DNA of 64,000 nt from Chlamydiota bacterium (GTDB taxonomy: Bacteria > Auribacterota > Tritonobacteria > UBA1439), in NCBI GenBank assembly GCA_012729785.1, contig JAAYCL010000001.1, positions 1 to 64,000 on the forward strand. Direction: 5' to 3'. Made by a program: the position numbers and the translations under genes. The notes below the pieces were generated by a model. That model saw nothing but the letters and a program-made list of their open reading frames with translations. It did not search any database and was not told the DNA's origin. This document shows, in pieces, positions 18,054 to 27,700 of the stretch (positions are counted from its first letter, which is position 1; each line of letters opens with the position of its first letter).

Positions 18054-19597
18054 AGGACACCTTCTTCCTCAGCACGGCGATCGACTACGTCAACGCCCTG
18101 CCGCATCTGGGCACCGCGTACGAGAAGATCGGGGCGGACGCCCTCGCCCGCTACATGCGGCTGAAGGGGACGGAGACGTTCTTCCTGATGGGCGTGGACG
18201 AGCACAGCGCGAACGTGGAGACGGCGGCACGCGCCCGCGGCATGGCGCCCCAACAGTACTGCGACGAGATGAGCCCGAGATTCGTCGAGGTGTGGCGCCG
18301 CCTGGGGATCTCGTGCGATCGCTTCATCAGGACCACCGAGGAGACGCACGTGGCCGCCGTCAGGGAGCTGTTCTCCCGGATCCACCGCAACGGCGACATC
18401 TACAAGGCCGTCTACCGCGGCTGGTACTGCGCCTCGTGCAACACCTTCCTCAAGGAGTCCGAACTCGAGGGGGGGCTCTGCCCGCAGCACGGGAAGCAAC
18501 CCGCGCGGCTCGAGGAGGAGAACTACTTCTTCGCCCTCTCCCGCTACGCCGACGCGCTCCGGCGCCATATCGAGGAGCACCCGGAATTCATCATGCCCCA
18601 GACGCGCCGGAACGAGATCGTGCGATTCCTCTCCGCGGGGCTCGAGGACATCAGCGTCACGCGGGAGGGGATCGAGTGGGGGATCCGCTGCCCGTTCGAC
18701 GAGACGCACGCGGTCTACGTCTGGTTCGACGCCCTCATCAACTACCTCTCGGGGGCGGGGTTCCTCGACGACCCGGCGCGCTTCTCGCGCCGCTGGCCGG
18801 CGGACGTCCATATCATCGGGAAGGACATCACGCGCTTCCACTGCCTCATCTGGCCGGCGATGCTCCTCTCCGCGGGGCTCCCGCTGCCCCGGTCGGTCTG
18901 GGGGCACGGCTTCGTCCACCTCGGCGGGGAGAAGATGAGCAAGACCCTCGGCACGACGGTCGACCCGGTGGCGCTCGCCGACGGGTACGGCGCCGACGCC
19001 GTCCGCTACTTCCTCCTGCGGGAGGTGCCGTTCGACAGGGACGGGGAGTTCACGCTCGAAAAGTTCCGCGCCCGGTACAGCGCGGACCTCTCCAACGACC
19101 TCGGCAACCTCTGCCAGCGCACGCTCACCCTGGTGGCCGCGCACCTGGGGGGGGCGATCCCCGAGGCGCCGACCGGCGAGGAGGGGGCCGACGGCGAACT
19201 CCGCCTCGCCCTCGCGGGCGCCGCCGCCCCGTTCCGCGCCGAGATGGAAACGTTCCGCTTCAGCCAGGCGCTGGAGAGGATCTGGGCGCTCGTGGGGCGC
19301 TGCAACCGCTACATCGACGAGACGGCCCCGTGGAAGCTCCGCAAGGACCCGGCGCGGGCGAAGCGGTTCGCGGGGGTCCTCTACAACCTCTGCGAGGCGC
19401 TGCGGGTGCTCTCCATCCTCGTCTCCCCCGCGATGCCCTCCACCGCCGCGGCGATGCGGGCCCAGCTCGGCCTGCCGCCGGGGCCGGCGCAGGGGGCGCT
19501 GGGGGAGGCCGAGCGGTTCGGCCTGCTCGCCCCCGGCACGCGGCTGGGCCGGGTGAAGCCGCTGTTCCCGAGAAAGAACCCCGGCGACAACGGCTGA
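18050..19597 (+). CDS. metG: MetG, methionyl-tRNA synthetase
   Basis: 515 aa, the short form without the C-terminal tRNA-binding (Trbp111) domain. The HIGH equivalent is PHLGTAYEKIGAD near residue 21; a single zinc knuckle CASC...CPQH lies around 125-145; KMSKTLGT near 300. It charges tRNA-Met, including initiator tRNA. ATGA overlap with ricT shows translational coupling. A perfect 8-bp stem follows 22 bases after the stop. Confidence 0.96.
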   Translation: MKDTFFLSTAIDYVNALPHLGTAYEKIGADALARYMRLKGTETFFLMGVDEHSANVETAARARGMAPQQYCDEMSPRFVEVWRRLGISCDRFIRTTEETHVAAVRELFSRIHRNGDIYKAVYRGWYCASCNTFLKESELEGGLCPQHGKQPARLEEENYFFALSRYADALRRHIEEHPEFIMPQTRRNEIVRFLSAGLEDISVTREGIEWGIRCPFDETHAVYVWFDALINYLSGAGFLDDPARFSRRWPADVHIIGKDITRFHCLIWPAMLLSAGLPLPRSVWGHGFVHLGGEKMSKTLGTTVDPVALADGYGADAVRYFLLREVPFDRDGEFTLEKFRARYSADLSNDLGNLCQRTLTLVAAHLGGAIPEAPTGEEGADGELRLALAGAAAPFRAEMETFRFSQALERIWALVGRCNRYIDETAPWKLRKDPARAKRFAGVLYNLCEALRVLSILVSPAMPSTAAAMRAQLGLPPGPAQGALGEAERFGLLAPGTRLGRVKPLFPRKNPGDNG

Positions 19598-19618
19598 TCG
19601 GCCGGGACCGGAAAAACC

Positions 19619-19643
19619 CGGCACGGCCGCGGGAACCGTGCCG
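19619..19643 (+). other. 8-bp GC-rich stem-loop between metG and tatD
   Basis: CGGCACGG (19619-19626), a 9-base loop, then CCGTGCCG (19636-19643) form a perfect stem. No T-tract follows, so it is not a textbook terminator. It could slow transcription or protect the 3' end of the metG message. Confidence 0.4.
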
Positions 19644-19665
19644 CGCGGCCCGCACTCCCGATCGT

Positions 19666-20454
19666 ATGCTGATCGACACGCACGCCCACCTGACCGACGC
19701 GCGATTCGGCCACGACCTCGACGCCGTGGTGCGCCGCGCCGGGGACGCCGGCGTGGCGGCGATTCTGGACGTCGGCGACGGGGCGGAGGGCTCCGCCGCC
19801 TGCATCGGGCACGCGAGACGGTTCCGGAACGTCTTCGCCGCCGTGGGCATCCACCCCAACTCCGCCTCCGCCGGCTGCGATCTCGGGCGGATCGCGGTCC
19901 TCGCCCGCGACGAAGCGGTGGCGGCGCTGGGGGAGACGGGGCTCGATTATTACCGACGGCACGCCTCGCGGGAGGCGCAGGAACGGCTCTTCAGGGAGAC
20001 GCTCGCCCTCGCCCTCGAGACGGGGCTGCCGGTCGTGATGCACTGCCGCGACGCGTACGGCGCCCTTCTCGGCGTGCTCCGCGAGAGGCGGTACGCCGGC
20101 GTCCGCGGCGTGCTGCACTGCTTCTCCGGCGGGAGGGGCGACGCGGAGGATCTGGTGGAACTCGGCTACTTCATCGCCGCGGGGGGGGCGCTGACCTACC
20201 CGAAGAACACGGGGTTGCGGGAGACGATCCGGGCGGTGCCGCTCGACCGGCTGCTCCTCGAGACGGACTGCCCGTACCTCCCCCCCGAGGGGGCGCGCGG
20301 GCGGCGGAACGAGCCGTCGGGGGTCGTCCGGGTGGCGGAGGAGCTCGCCCGGCTCCGGGGGCTCGGTTTCGGCGAGATCGCCCGCATCACCTCCGACAAC
20401 GCCCTGCGCCTCTTCGAGCGGATGGGGACGTCGGGGGGGGGGACGGAGCGATGA
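19666..20454 (+). CDS. tatD: TatD family metal-dependent DNase
   Basis: 262 aa from ATG 19666. Metal ligands H6-A-H8 near the start, the glutamate in GETGLDYYR, HCRDA, HCFSGG and ETDCPYL with the final aspartate are all present, giving the TatD TIM-barrel site. Family members degrade DNA 3' to 5' and help oxidative DNA repair and turnover. In Bacillus the tatD homologue yabD follows metS directly, as here. The stop overlaps the next ATG as ATGA. Confidence 0.9.
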   Translation: MLIDTHAHLTDARFGHDLDAVVRRAGDAGVAAILDVGDGAEGSAACIGHARRFRNVFAAVGIHPNSASAGCDLGRIAVLARDEAVAALGETGLDYYRRHASREAQERLFRETLALALETGLPVVMHCRDAYGALLGVLRERRYAGVRGVLHCFSGGRGDAEDLVELGYFIAAGGALTYPKNTGLRETIRAVPLDRLLLETDCPYLPPEGARGRRNEPSGVVRVAEELARLRGLGFGEIARITSDNALRLFERMGTSGGGTER

Positions 20455-21311
20455 CCGCGCCGCGGGGGCGCAGCCTCTGGTACCAGGCGTGGCGGCGGCT
20501 GCTCGCCAACCGGATGGCGGTGGCGGGGGGGATGGTCGTCGTGGCGATGGCCGCGCTTGCGCTGGCCGCGCCGTTGGTGAGCCCGTACGGCTACGACGAG
20601 ACATCCGCCGCGCAGTACCATCCCCCCTCGTGGCGCCACCCGATGGGGACGGATATCCACGGGCGCGACCTGCTCACCCGGGTGCTCTACGGCGCGCGGC
20701 TCTCGCTGGGGGTGGGGTTCGTCGCCACGGCGGTGAGCCTTCTGATCGGCGTCGGCTACGGCGCCGTCTCCGGCTACGCGGGGGGGAAAACCGATGAGCT
20801 GATGATGCGCGTGGTGGACATCATCTACTCGCTGCCGTACATGTTCTTCGTGATCATCCTCGTGGCGGTCTTCGGCAGGAGCGTGCTGCTGCTCTTCGTC
20901 GCCCTCGGGGCTGTGCAGTGGCTCACCGTGGCGCGCATCGTGCGGGGGCAGGTGCTCTCGATCAAGGAGAAGGAGTTCATCCAGGCCGGGCGCGCGATCG
21001 GCGCCGGGCACCTGCGCATCATCCTCCACCATCTCCTGCCCAACGTGCTCGGACCGGTGGTGGTGTACACGACCCTGACGGTGCCCGCGGTGATGCTCCA
21101 GGAGGCGTTCTTGAGCTTCCTCGGCCTCGGGGTGCCGCCGCCCGCGAGCTCCTGGGGCACGCTCATCGCCGACGGCGCCTCCGCCATCAACGCCCTGAGG
21201 ATCTACTGGTGGCTCCTGCTCTTCCCCGGGGCCGCGATGGCCGTGACGCTCTTCGCGATGAACTTCCTCGGGGACGGCCTGCGCGACGCGATGGATCCGC
21301 GCCTCCGCTGA
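20451..21311 (+). CDS. Oligopeptide-type ABC transporter permease (OppC/DppC family)
   Basis: 286 aa. An N-terminal OppC_N segment with one TM (about 21-41) and the HPMGTDIHGRD signature at about 63-73 are followed by five more TM segments and the EAA loop (EFIQAGRAIGAGHLRIILHH, about 178-197). The family forms half of the membrane pore for peptides or nickel. No OppB, OppA, OppD or OppF gene is nearby, so partners must be elsewhere or this is a relic. Start ATG overlaps the tatD stop. A proper promoter for the next gene begins 46 bases downstream of the stop. Confidence 0.85.
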   Translation: MTAPRGRSLWYQAWRRLLANRMAVAGGMVVVAMAALALAAPLVSPYGYDETSAAQYHPPSWRHPMGTDIHGRDLLTRVLYGARLSLGVGFVATAVSLLIGVGYGAVSGYAGGKTDELMMRVVDIIYSLPYMFFVIILVAVFGRSVLLLFVALGAVQWLTVARIVRGQVLSIKEKEFIQAGRAIGAGHLRIILHHLLPNVLGPVVVYTTLTVPAVMLQEAFLSFLGLGVPPPASSWGTLIADGASAINALRIYWWLLLFPGAAMAVTLFAMNFLGDGLRDAMDPRLR

Positions 21312-21357
21312 GGCCCGTTTCCCGCCGCCTTCCGGGCGACGGTTCCAGGAGACGGGG

Positions 21358-21386
21358 TTGCGCCTCTCCGCCTTCTTGTGTATACT
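21358..21386 (+). promoter_or_regulatory. Sigma70-type promoter of the diguanylate cyclase gene
   Basis: TTGCGC (21358-21363), a 17-base spacer and TATACT (21381-21386). The predicted start of transcription is near 21393, followed by AAGGGAGG and the ATG at 21406. This rules out the in-frame TTG at 21358 as start codon. Confidence 0.6.
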
Positions 21387-21405
21387 TCGGGAGAAGGGAG
21401 GACAG

Positions 21406-22269
21406 ATGGTACCGCAGCGTCCGCGGAGCGAGAAGATGCTCCTGTTCTTCGTGAGCCTGGGCACCGTGCTCGTGCTCTCGTTCCTGCTGCCCCTCGAGAC
21501 GATCCCGATCGCCCTGAGCTTCTTCATCATCCCGATCATCCTCGCGGCGAACTACTACGGACTCGCCGGGGGCATCGGATGCGCCGCCTTGAGCGCCGCG
21601 CTCGCCGCATTCTTCGCCTACCGGTCCGGCATGCTGCTGAAGGACCCCCTCTTCCTGCCCCAGATCGTCCTCTACTTTCTCGTGGGCGGGTTCGGCGGTT
21701 TCATGCAGCAGGAGCACGACCGGGTCCAGCGGATGCTCCACCTCTCCTCGATCACCGACGAGCTGACCGGCCTCTACAACTACCAGCACTTCCGCACGCG
21801 CCTCGACGAGGAGGTCCGCCGCGCCACGCGCTACGACCACCCGCTCTCCCTCCTGATGTGCGACATCAACCGCTTCAAGCGCTACAACGACACCTACGGG
21901 CATATGAACGGCAACTTCATCCTCAACAAGGTCGCCAGTCTGATCAAGGACTCGATGCGCGAAAGCGACCTGTCGTTCCGCTACGGGGGGGACGAGTTCG
22001 CGGTGATCCTGCCGGAGACCGGACTCGAAGCGGAGGAGGTGGCGCGGCGCATCGTCGGCGCCGTCAACGACGCCTTCGCCGCGCAGAAAGGCGAGCCGTC
22101 GCTCAGGCCGAGCATCACCGCGGGCGTCGCGGTGCGCGAAGCCGGGCGGCCCCTCGCCGCGTCGCTCCTGATCACGTATGCCGACAAGGCGCTCTACCAG
22201 TCCAAGAACGCCGGCCTCCCGTTCGGCGTCCTCAGGATCGGCGAGTTGGCCGGGAACCTTTCCGCGTGA
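21406..22269 (+). CDS. Membrane-bound GGDEF diguanylate cyclase
   Basis: 287 aa. Four TM segments at about 11-97, then a short helix and a GGDEF domain (about 115-280). Active site G194-G-D-E-F198 is intact, and the inhibitory RxxD site R185-D188 stands five residues before it, so product feedback is expected. The Mg2+ aspartate in CDINRFKRYND is present; the usual GHxxGD reads GHMNGN, an Asp-to-Asn change outside the metal site. It should make c-di-GMP, which in many bacteria controls pili and adhesion, such as the pilus cluster 20 kb away. Own promoter; stop overlaps maf as GTGA. Confidence 0.88.
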   Translation: MVPQRPRSEKMLLFFVSLGTVLVLSFLLPLETIPIALSFFIIPIILAANYYGLAGGIGCAALSAALAAFFAYRSGMLLKDPLFLPQIVLYFLVGGFGGFMQQEHDRVQRMLHLSSITDELTGLYNYQHFRTRLDEEVRRATRYDHPLSLLMCDINRFKRYNDTYGHMNGNFILNKVASLIKDSMRESDLSFRYGGDEFAVILPETGLEAEEVARRIVGAVNDAFAAQKGEPSLRPSITAGVAVREAGRPLAASLLITYADKALYQSKNAGLPFGVLRIGELAGNLSA

Positions 22270-22874
22270 ATCCGTCGCCCCCCCGCCTCGCGGCGACCCG
22301 GCGCCCCGTCATCCTCGCCTCCCGATCGAGGGCGCGCAAAGCCCTCCTCCGGCAGATCGGTCTCCGCTTCCGCACGGCGGCCCCCCGCGTGCGCGAGGCG
22401 GAGACGCACCGCGACGGCTCCGCGGCGATGGTCGTGGCCAACGCCCGCGCCAAGGCGCTCGACGTCGCCCGAAGGCGCCGGACCGGGCTGGTGATCGCGG
22501 CCGACACCGTCGTCACGGCGCGCGGGAAGGTGATCGGCAAGCCGGCGAATCTCGCGGAGGCGCGAAAGACGCTGCGGCTCCTCTCGCGCAGCCCCCAGCA
22601 GGTCCTCACCGGCGTCGCGGTGGCGGATATCGACCGCGGCACGGTTCGCACCGCCTGCGTGAAGACGCTGGTCGTGATGCGGCCGATGGGGGACCGTGAG
22701 ATCGGCCGCTATCTCCGGAAGGTGTCGCCGCTGGATCTGGCGGGGAGTTTCGACATCCAGGGGCTCGGGGCGCTGTTCGTCGAACGCGTGGAGGGGTGCT
22801 ACTTCAACGTGGTCGGCCTCCCGCTCGCCGCGCTCGCCCGCCTTCTCCGCGAAACCGGGATCGAGCTCCCCTGA
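22266..22874 (+). CDS. maf: Maf family nucleotide pyrophosphatase
   Basis: 202 aa, GTG start coupled to the cyclase stop. It has the Maf signature ILASRSRARKALL near the start, VIAADTVV with the catalytic aspartate, the GKPAN loop, and DLAGSFDIQGLGALFVERVEGCYFN-type C-terminal motifs. Maf proteins hydrolyse dTTP/UTP or modified NTPs and can arrest septation. A weak inverted repeat (22907-22932) follows, separating it from the convergent glycosyltransferase gene. Confidence 0.88.
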   Translation: MNPSPPRLAATRRPVILASRSRARKALLRQIGLRFRTAAPRVREAETHRDGSAAMVVANARAKALDVARRRRTGLVIAADTVVTARGKVIGKPANLAEARKTLRLLSRSPQQVLTGVAVADIDRGTVRTACVKTLVVMRPMGDREIGRYLRKVSPLDLAGSFDIQGLGALFVERVEGCYFNVVGLPLAALARLLRETGIELP

Positions 22875-22906
22875 CCCCGCCGCGCATTGTCCGCCCCCCG
22901 GTCTGA

Positions 22907-22932
22907 ACCGTTCCGCGGCAACACGGAACCGT
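22907..22932. terminator. Possible bidirectional terminator between convergent genes
   Basis: ACCGTTCCGCG and CACGGAACCGT form an imperfect 11-bp stem (two mismatches) with a 4-base loop, centred between the maf stop and the end of the minus-strand glycosyltransferase gene. There is no T-tract, so the call rests mainly on position. Confidence 0.3.
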
Positions 22933-22933
22933 G

Positions 22934-24580
22934 CTACCAGTCCGCCCGGTTCGCGATCAGCCGGTTGTCCGGGTCGGCCTCGAAGGCGGGGGCGGGGACG
23001 CGGTGCAACAGCCCCGAGAACGACGGGTCGCCGCGCAGGGCGTCGAGGGCCCCCTGCTCCAGAATCGCGAAAACCGTCTCCGGCTTCCCGAACGCCGCCT
23101 TGAGCTCCTCCGGGCGGTCGAGTTCCCGCAGCGTGCGGTCCGCGTAAAACGCGACGCTCCCCCTGAGATTGTCCCCGGGACGGTAAAGGTAGAGCGCGCG
23201 GTCGCCGACGATTTCCCTCGCCTCGCGCGCCAGGTCGAAGAGGCACCGCTTCCGGTAGCGCGCGGCCGAGACCGGGGGCGCGCTGGAGACGACGAGCGCG
23301 CAGAGGACGAGGGAGAGGGCGGGGAAGAACGCGGAGGAGGGGCGCCGCCGCGCCAGGGCCGCCCCGGCCGCCGCGGCCGGGGCGAGGGCGAGGAGGGCGG
23401 CGATCGCGAGCACGAGGCGGGCGGGGAGGAGCGGGGAGACGAGGCTGAGCGCCGCGAACGGGAACACCGCCCCCATCCAGGCGGCCCCGCGCCACGCCGT
23501 CTCTTCCCCGACCGCCGTCCTGTCGAGGAGCCACCCGGCGACGAGCATCGCCATCGCCGCGTAGGAGGGGAGAAGGTAGGAGCGCTCCTTGATGGCGGAG
23601 AAGGAGAAGGCGACCGCCGGGAGGAAGGCCCAGATGAGGAGGAGGATGAGGAAGTGCCGGTCGCCGCGCGTTCCCCGCCGGACGGCGGCGATCGCGCCCC
23701 ACGCCGCCAGCGGCAGGAGCGCCGTCCAGGGGCCCAGCGTCTCCGGGAGCGTGGTGAGATAGTAGTGCCACGGCATCTGGCGCCCGAGGTCGGTGTGATG
23801 GAAGCGGGTTCCGGCGAACTCGAAATGGACCTGGAGGAACCGCCCGAGGAGGTTGTTGACGAAATGCTCGTGGAGGTACGGCATCCCCCCCTCCCGGTAG
23901 AGGAGGGCGACCCACACGCCCGCGGGGACGATGAAGAGGAGGAGGGGGACGGGGGAGACGCACCGGCGCGGCAGGTCCCAGCGGCGGGTCGCCGCGCAGG
24001 ACGCGAGGGCGACCAGGGCGACGGTGAAGACGGCGACGGCCCCTTTCGTCAGAAACGCCCCCGCCGAGAAGAGGGCGAAGAGGGCCGGGAGCAGGGCGTT
24101 CGCGGGCTCTTCCGGCCGCCGCAGCATCTCCGCGCCGAGGCAGGCCAGCGCGCACGAGCAGAAGGCGCCGACGCCGATGTCGAGCAGAATGCGGTGGCTG
24201 TAGTTCCAGAAGCGCGGCATCGTGAGAAGGACGAGGAGCGCGAGCCACGCGGCGCGTTCCCCGCGCCAGCGGCGGGCGAGGAGGAACGTCGCGGCGAGCA
24301 TCACGGCCCCCAGGAGCACGGAGACGGCGCGGGCGACCGGCGCCGATACGCCCCCGGCGGCGGCGTAGGCCAGGGCGACGAGGTCGTAGTAGAGGGGCGG
24401 CTTCTCGAGGAACGGGAGGCCGCAGAGGCGGGGCACGATCCAGTGCCCCTCCCGCAGCGTCTCCCGCGCGATCTCCGCCTCTCGCGGCTCGTCGGGGCCG
24501 AAGAGCCGGCTCTGGTTGACGCCGGTCGCCATCGCCGCGGCCACCGCCGCCAGGAGAAGAACGGAACGCGCATGTCTCAT
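22934..24580 (-). CDS. GT39/ArnT-like membrane glycosyltransferase
   Basis: 548 aa from the ATG ending at 24580 (an upstream start would add 27 residues with no signal character). TM1 at about 6-20 is followed by the periplasmic-loop motif FGPD30E31PREAEIARE, the acidic pair used for metal/sugar-phosphate binding in PMT and ArnT enzymes. About ten further TM segments and a C-terminal soluble domain of about 110 residues follow. Such enzymes move a sugar from a polyprenyl phosphate to lipid A, protein or glycan. Acceptor unknown. It stands alone on the minus strand, divergent from the helicase-nuclease genes. Confidence 0.8.
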   Translation of the reverse strand: MRHARSVLLLAAVAAAMATGVNQSRLFGPDEPREAEIARETLREGHWIVPRLCGLPFLEKPPLYYDLVALAYAAAGGVSAPVARAVSVLLGAVMLAATFLLARRWRGERAAWLALLVLLTMPRFWNYSHRILLDIGVGAFCSCALACLGAEMLRRPEEPANALLPALFALFSAGAFLTKGAVAVFTVALVALASCAATRRWDLPRRCVSPVPLLLFIVPAGVWVALLYREGGMPYLHEHFVNNLLGRFLQVHFEFAGTRFHHTDLGRQMPWHYYLTTLPETLGPWTALLPLAAWGAIAAVRRGTRGDRHFLILLLIWAFLPAVAFSFSAIKERSYLLPSYAAMAMLVAGWLLDRTAVGEETAWRGAAWMGAVFPFAALSLVSPLLPARLVLAIAALLALAPAAAAGAALARRRPSSAFFPALSLVLCALVVSSAPPVSAARYRKRCLFDLAREAREIVGDRALYLYRPGDNLRGSVAFYADRTLRELDRPEELKAAFGKPETVFAILEQGALDALRGDPSFSGLLHRVPAPAFEADPDNRLIANRADW

Positions 24581-24743
24581 CCGGGATCCCCGCGACCCGG
24601 CGGATCGATAGGGGCCGTCGGGCGGAACCCCATGATACGGCGCGGGGGGGGAGCGGCTCAAGACGGAAGTTGGGCGGCCCTGCCGGACCTGTCGGCCGTG
24701 TTGGACCGCACGGCGCGGCCTGTCCGCCCGCGGGGAATACGGG

Positions 24744-24749
24744 TATAAT
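24744..24749 (+). promoter_or_regulatory. TATAAT -10 box before the addA-like gene
   Basis: A consensus TATAAT lies 22 bases before ATG 24772. The 17-base-spaced -35 position (24721-24726) reads TGTCCG, a weak match. The nearby ATG at 24748 overlaps this box and is thus unlikely as start. Confidence 0.45.
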
Positions 24750-24771
24750 GTCCCGACCCGGGGGGGACGCG

Positions 24772-27700
24772 ATGGCGAAACGGAACGCGGACGGTGCGGC
24801 GGGACCCGATCCCGGTTTCCCCGAGATCAGGGTCGTCGAGGCGTCGGCGGGCGCGGGGAAGACCTACGCCCTCGCCGCGAGATACCTCCGTCTCCTGATG
24901 GAGCCGGGGGAGGAGCTCGGCGCCATTCTCGCCATCACCTTCACCAACAAGGCGACGCGCGAGATGAAGGGGCGGATCCTCGACCTCCTGAAGAAACTCG
25001 CCCTCGACGCCTTCGACCGGCCGGAGGAGCGGGACGCGCTCAGCGAGAAACTCCCGGCCTCCGGGGGGGCCGTCGCCTCCCGCGCCGCCGCCCTCGTCGA
25101 CCGGATCGTGCGGAACTACCATTCATTCCAGGTCCAGACCATCGACAGCTTCATCAACAGTCTCCTCTCCGGCTGCGCCTACGAGCTGAACCTCTCCCCC
25201 GGCTTCTCGATCACGCGCGACCGGGGCGACTACCTCGCCTGGAGCGTCGACCGCTGCGTCGAGCGGGCGGCGCGGGAGCCGGAGATCCGCGAAACGATCG
25301 AGGCCTTCGTCACGCACTATCTCGTCTTCGACCGCGGCGCCCGCTGGCTCCCGAAGGAGGAGATACTCAGGACCGTCGCGATGCTCTCCGACGAGCGCGA
25401 CCGTCACGGCGGCCGGTTCGTCGCCTCCGGCGTCTCGCCGGAGCCCGCCGTCGACGCGCTCCGCAGGATGCTCCTCCGCCTCCAGGCGCGCATCCCCGAG
25501 GGGACGCACGCCAACCTCGCCAAGGCGTTGCGGACGGCCGTTTCCGCGCGCGGCCGCCTCGACCTCGGCGCCCTCTCGAGCGTCTACTTTGTGCGAGACG
25601 AGTTCCCGATGACGAAGGGGCGCGAGGCGCCCCCGGAGATCCGCGAGCTGTGGCGCCGGATCCGCGCCGCGATCCCCGAGGCCGCCGAGGCGGAGGCACG
25701 CGCCTTCTTCGACTGCGACGTGCGGCTGTTCGGGTTCGCCTCCGACGAGTGCGCCGCGCGCGCCCGCGAAGACGACCTGGTCTTTCTCGGCGAACTGAAC
25801 CGCCGCGCCCGGGAACTGCTGGCCAGCGGGCGCGTCGGCGTGCCGGAGCTCTACCTCCGCTTCGCGACCGCCTTCCGGCATTTCCTCATCGACGAGTTCC
25901 AGGACACGAGCGGCCTGCAGTGGATGAACCTCGAGGGGCTGGTCCGCGAGGCCCTCTCGACGGGCGGGTCGCTCTTCTACGTCGGCGACCGCAAGCAGGC
26001 GATCTACCGCTTCCGGGGGGGCGACGCGGAGCTGTTCGACCGCGTCGCCGCCGACCTCGCGGGGCAGGCGCCGGTGCGGCGCGAAACGCTGGGCCTCAAC
26101 CGGCGCAGTTGCCGGGCGATCGTCGAGTTCAACAACGAGATCTTCTCGCCGGGGAACGTCGCCCGTTTCGTCGCCTCGCTCTCGCCGGAACGCGACGACG
26201 ATCCCCGGGCCCTCCGCCCGGAGGATATCGACCGGATCGCGGAGGTCTTCGGCTCCGCCCGCCAGACCCATCTCCCCGGGCGCGCGCCGGGTTTCGTGAC
26301 GGTCGAGGGGGTCGACGGCGACCGGGTCCGCGAACGGCTCGTCCCGCTGATTCGCGAGCTCTGCGGCCGTTTCGAGCCGCGGGAGATCGCGGTGCTGGCG
26401 CGGGGGAACGAGGAGGTGGAGGAGATCGCGTCGTGGCTCTCGGAGGAGGAGATCGCCGCCGCCTCGGAACGGACCCTGAGCGTGGCCCACCACCCGCTCG
26501 TGCGGGAGATCTGCGCCCTGCTCCGGTTCCTCGACTCCCCCGTCGCCGACCTCGCATTCGCGGCCTGGATCACGGGGGCGATCTTCACCGCCGCCGCGGG
26601 GGTCTCCGCGGACGAGATGCGCGGGTTCATCTTTTCGCTCCGGGACGCGCGCCGCCGCGGCGGAACGGCATACCTCTACCGCGCCTTCCGCGACCGCTAC
26701 CCGGCCGCGTGGGCGGCGCATTTCGAGGAGCTGTTCAGGAACGTCGGGTTCGTCCCGCTCTACGAGCTCGCCACCGACATCCTCCGCCGCTTCGGCGTGC
26801 ACCGGCGCTTCGGTGAGTACCGCGGCTTCTTCCTGCGGTTCCTCGAGCTCATACGGGAGCAGGAGAAGGATCGCGGCGACATCGCCTCGTTCCTGGCGTA
26901 CCTGGAGGCGGGGACGGGGGAGGATCTGTTCGTCCGGTACCCCGGGGTGAACGCCGTGCGCGTGATGACGATACACAAGGCGAAGGGGCTCGGGTTCCCC
27001 GCGGTGGTCGTGCCGTTCCTCGACTTCGATCCCGGCGGCGCCCGCGGCGCGCCCCGGTACCGGACGGTCCGCCGCGGCGAAGACGCCGCCCTGGTGCGGC
27101 TCGAGAAAAAGTACACCCGGCTCTCCCCGCGGCTCCGGGACGAGGATCGCGACGAGCACCGGAGGCGGGTGGCGGACGAGCTCAACGCCGTCTACGTCGC
27201 CTTCACGCGCGCCGCCGAGGAGCTCCGCGTGCTGCTGCCGGCGCCGAAACGCGGCCGGAACGCGGCGGAGGGGCTCATCCCCGCCGCCTTCAGGGAGCGC
27301 GGCGAGCCGCGCGCCGGCACGGTGCGGGGGCAGGCGGCGCGCCCCTCGGCGGTGGACTCCGGGCCGCCCGACTACCGCGACTGGATCGCCTTCCTGCGCG
27401 AGGAGTGCGTCGACCCCGGCGAGATCCTGCGGCGCGGGGAGATCGAACGGGGCGAGGTGCTGCACTGCATCCTTGCGCTGCTGGGCGACCTGTCGGGGGG
27501 CGGGGCCGAGGAGGCGCTGCGCCGGGCCGCGGCGGGGGCGCGGGAGCGGTTCCCGGGGAGGCGCTGCCTCCCGGACTGCGAGGCGGTCGTGCGGCGGCTC
27601 CTCGACCGGCCGTGGGCGGCGCGGCTGTTCGCGCCCGGCGCGGGCGCGGAGGTGTTCACCGAGAAGGAGATCGCCGACGCCTCGGGAGGGATCCGGCGCA

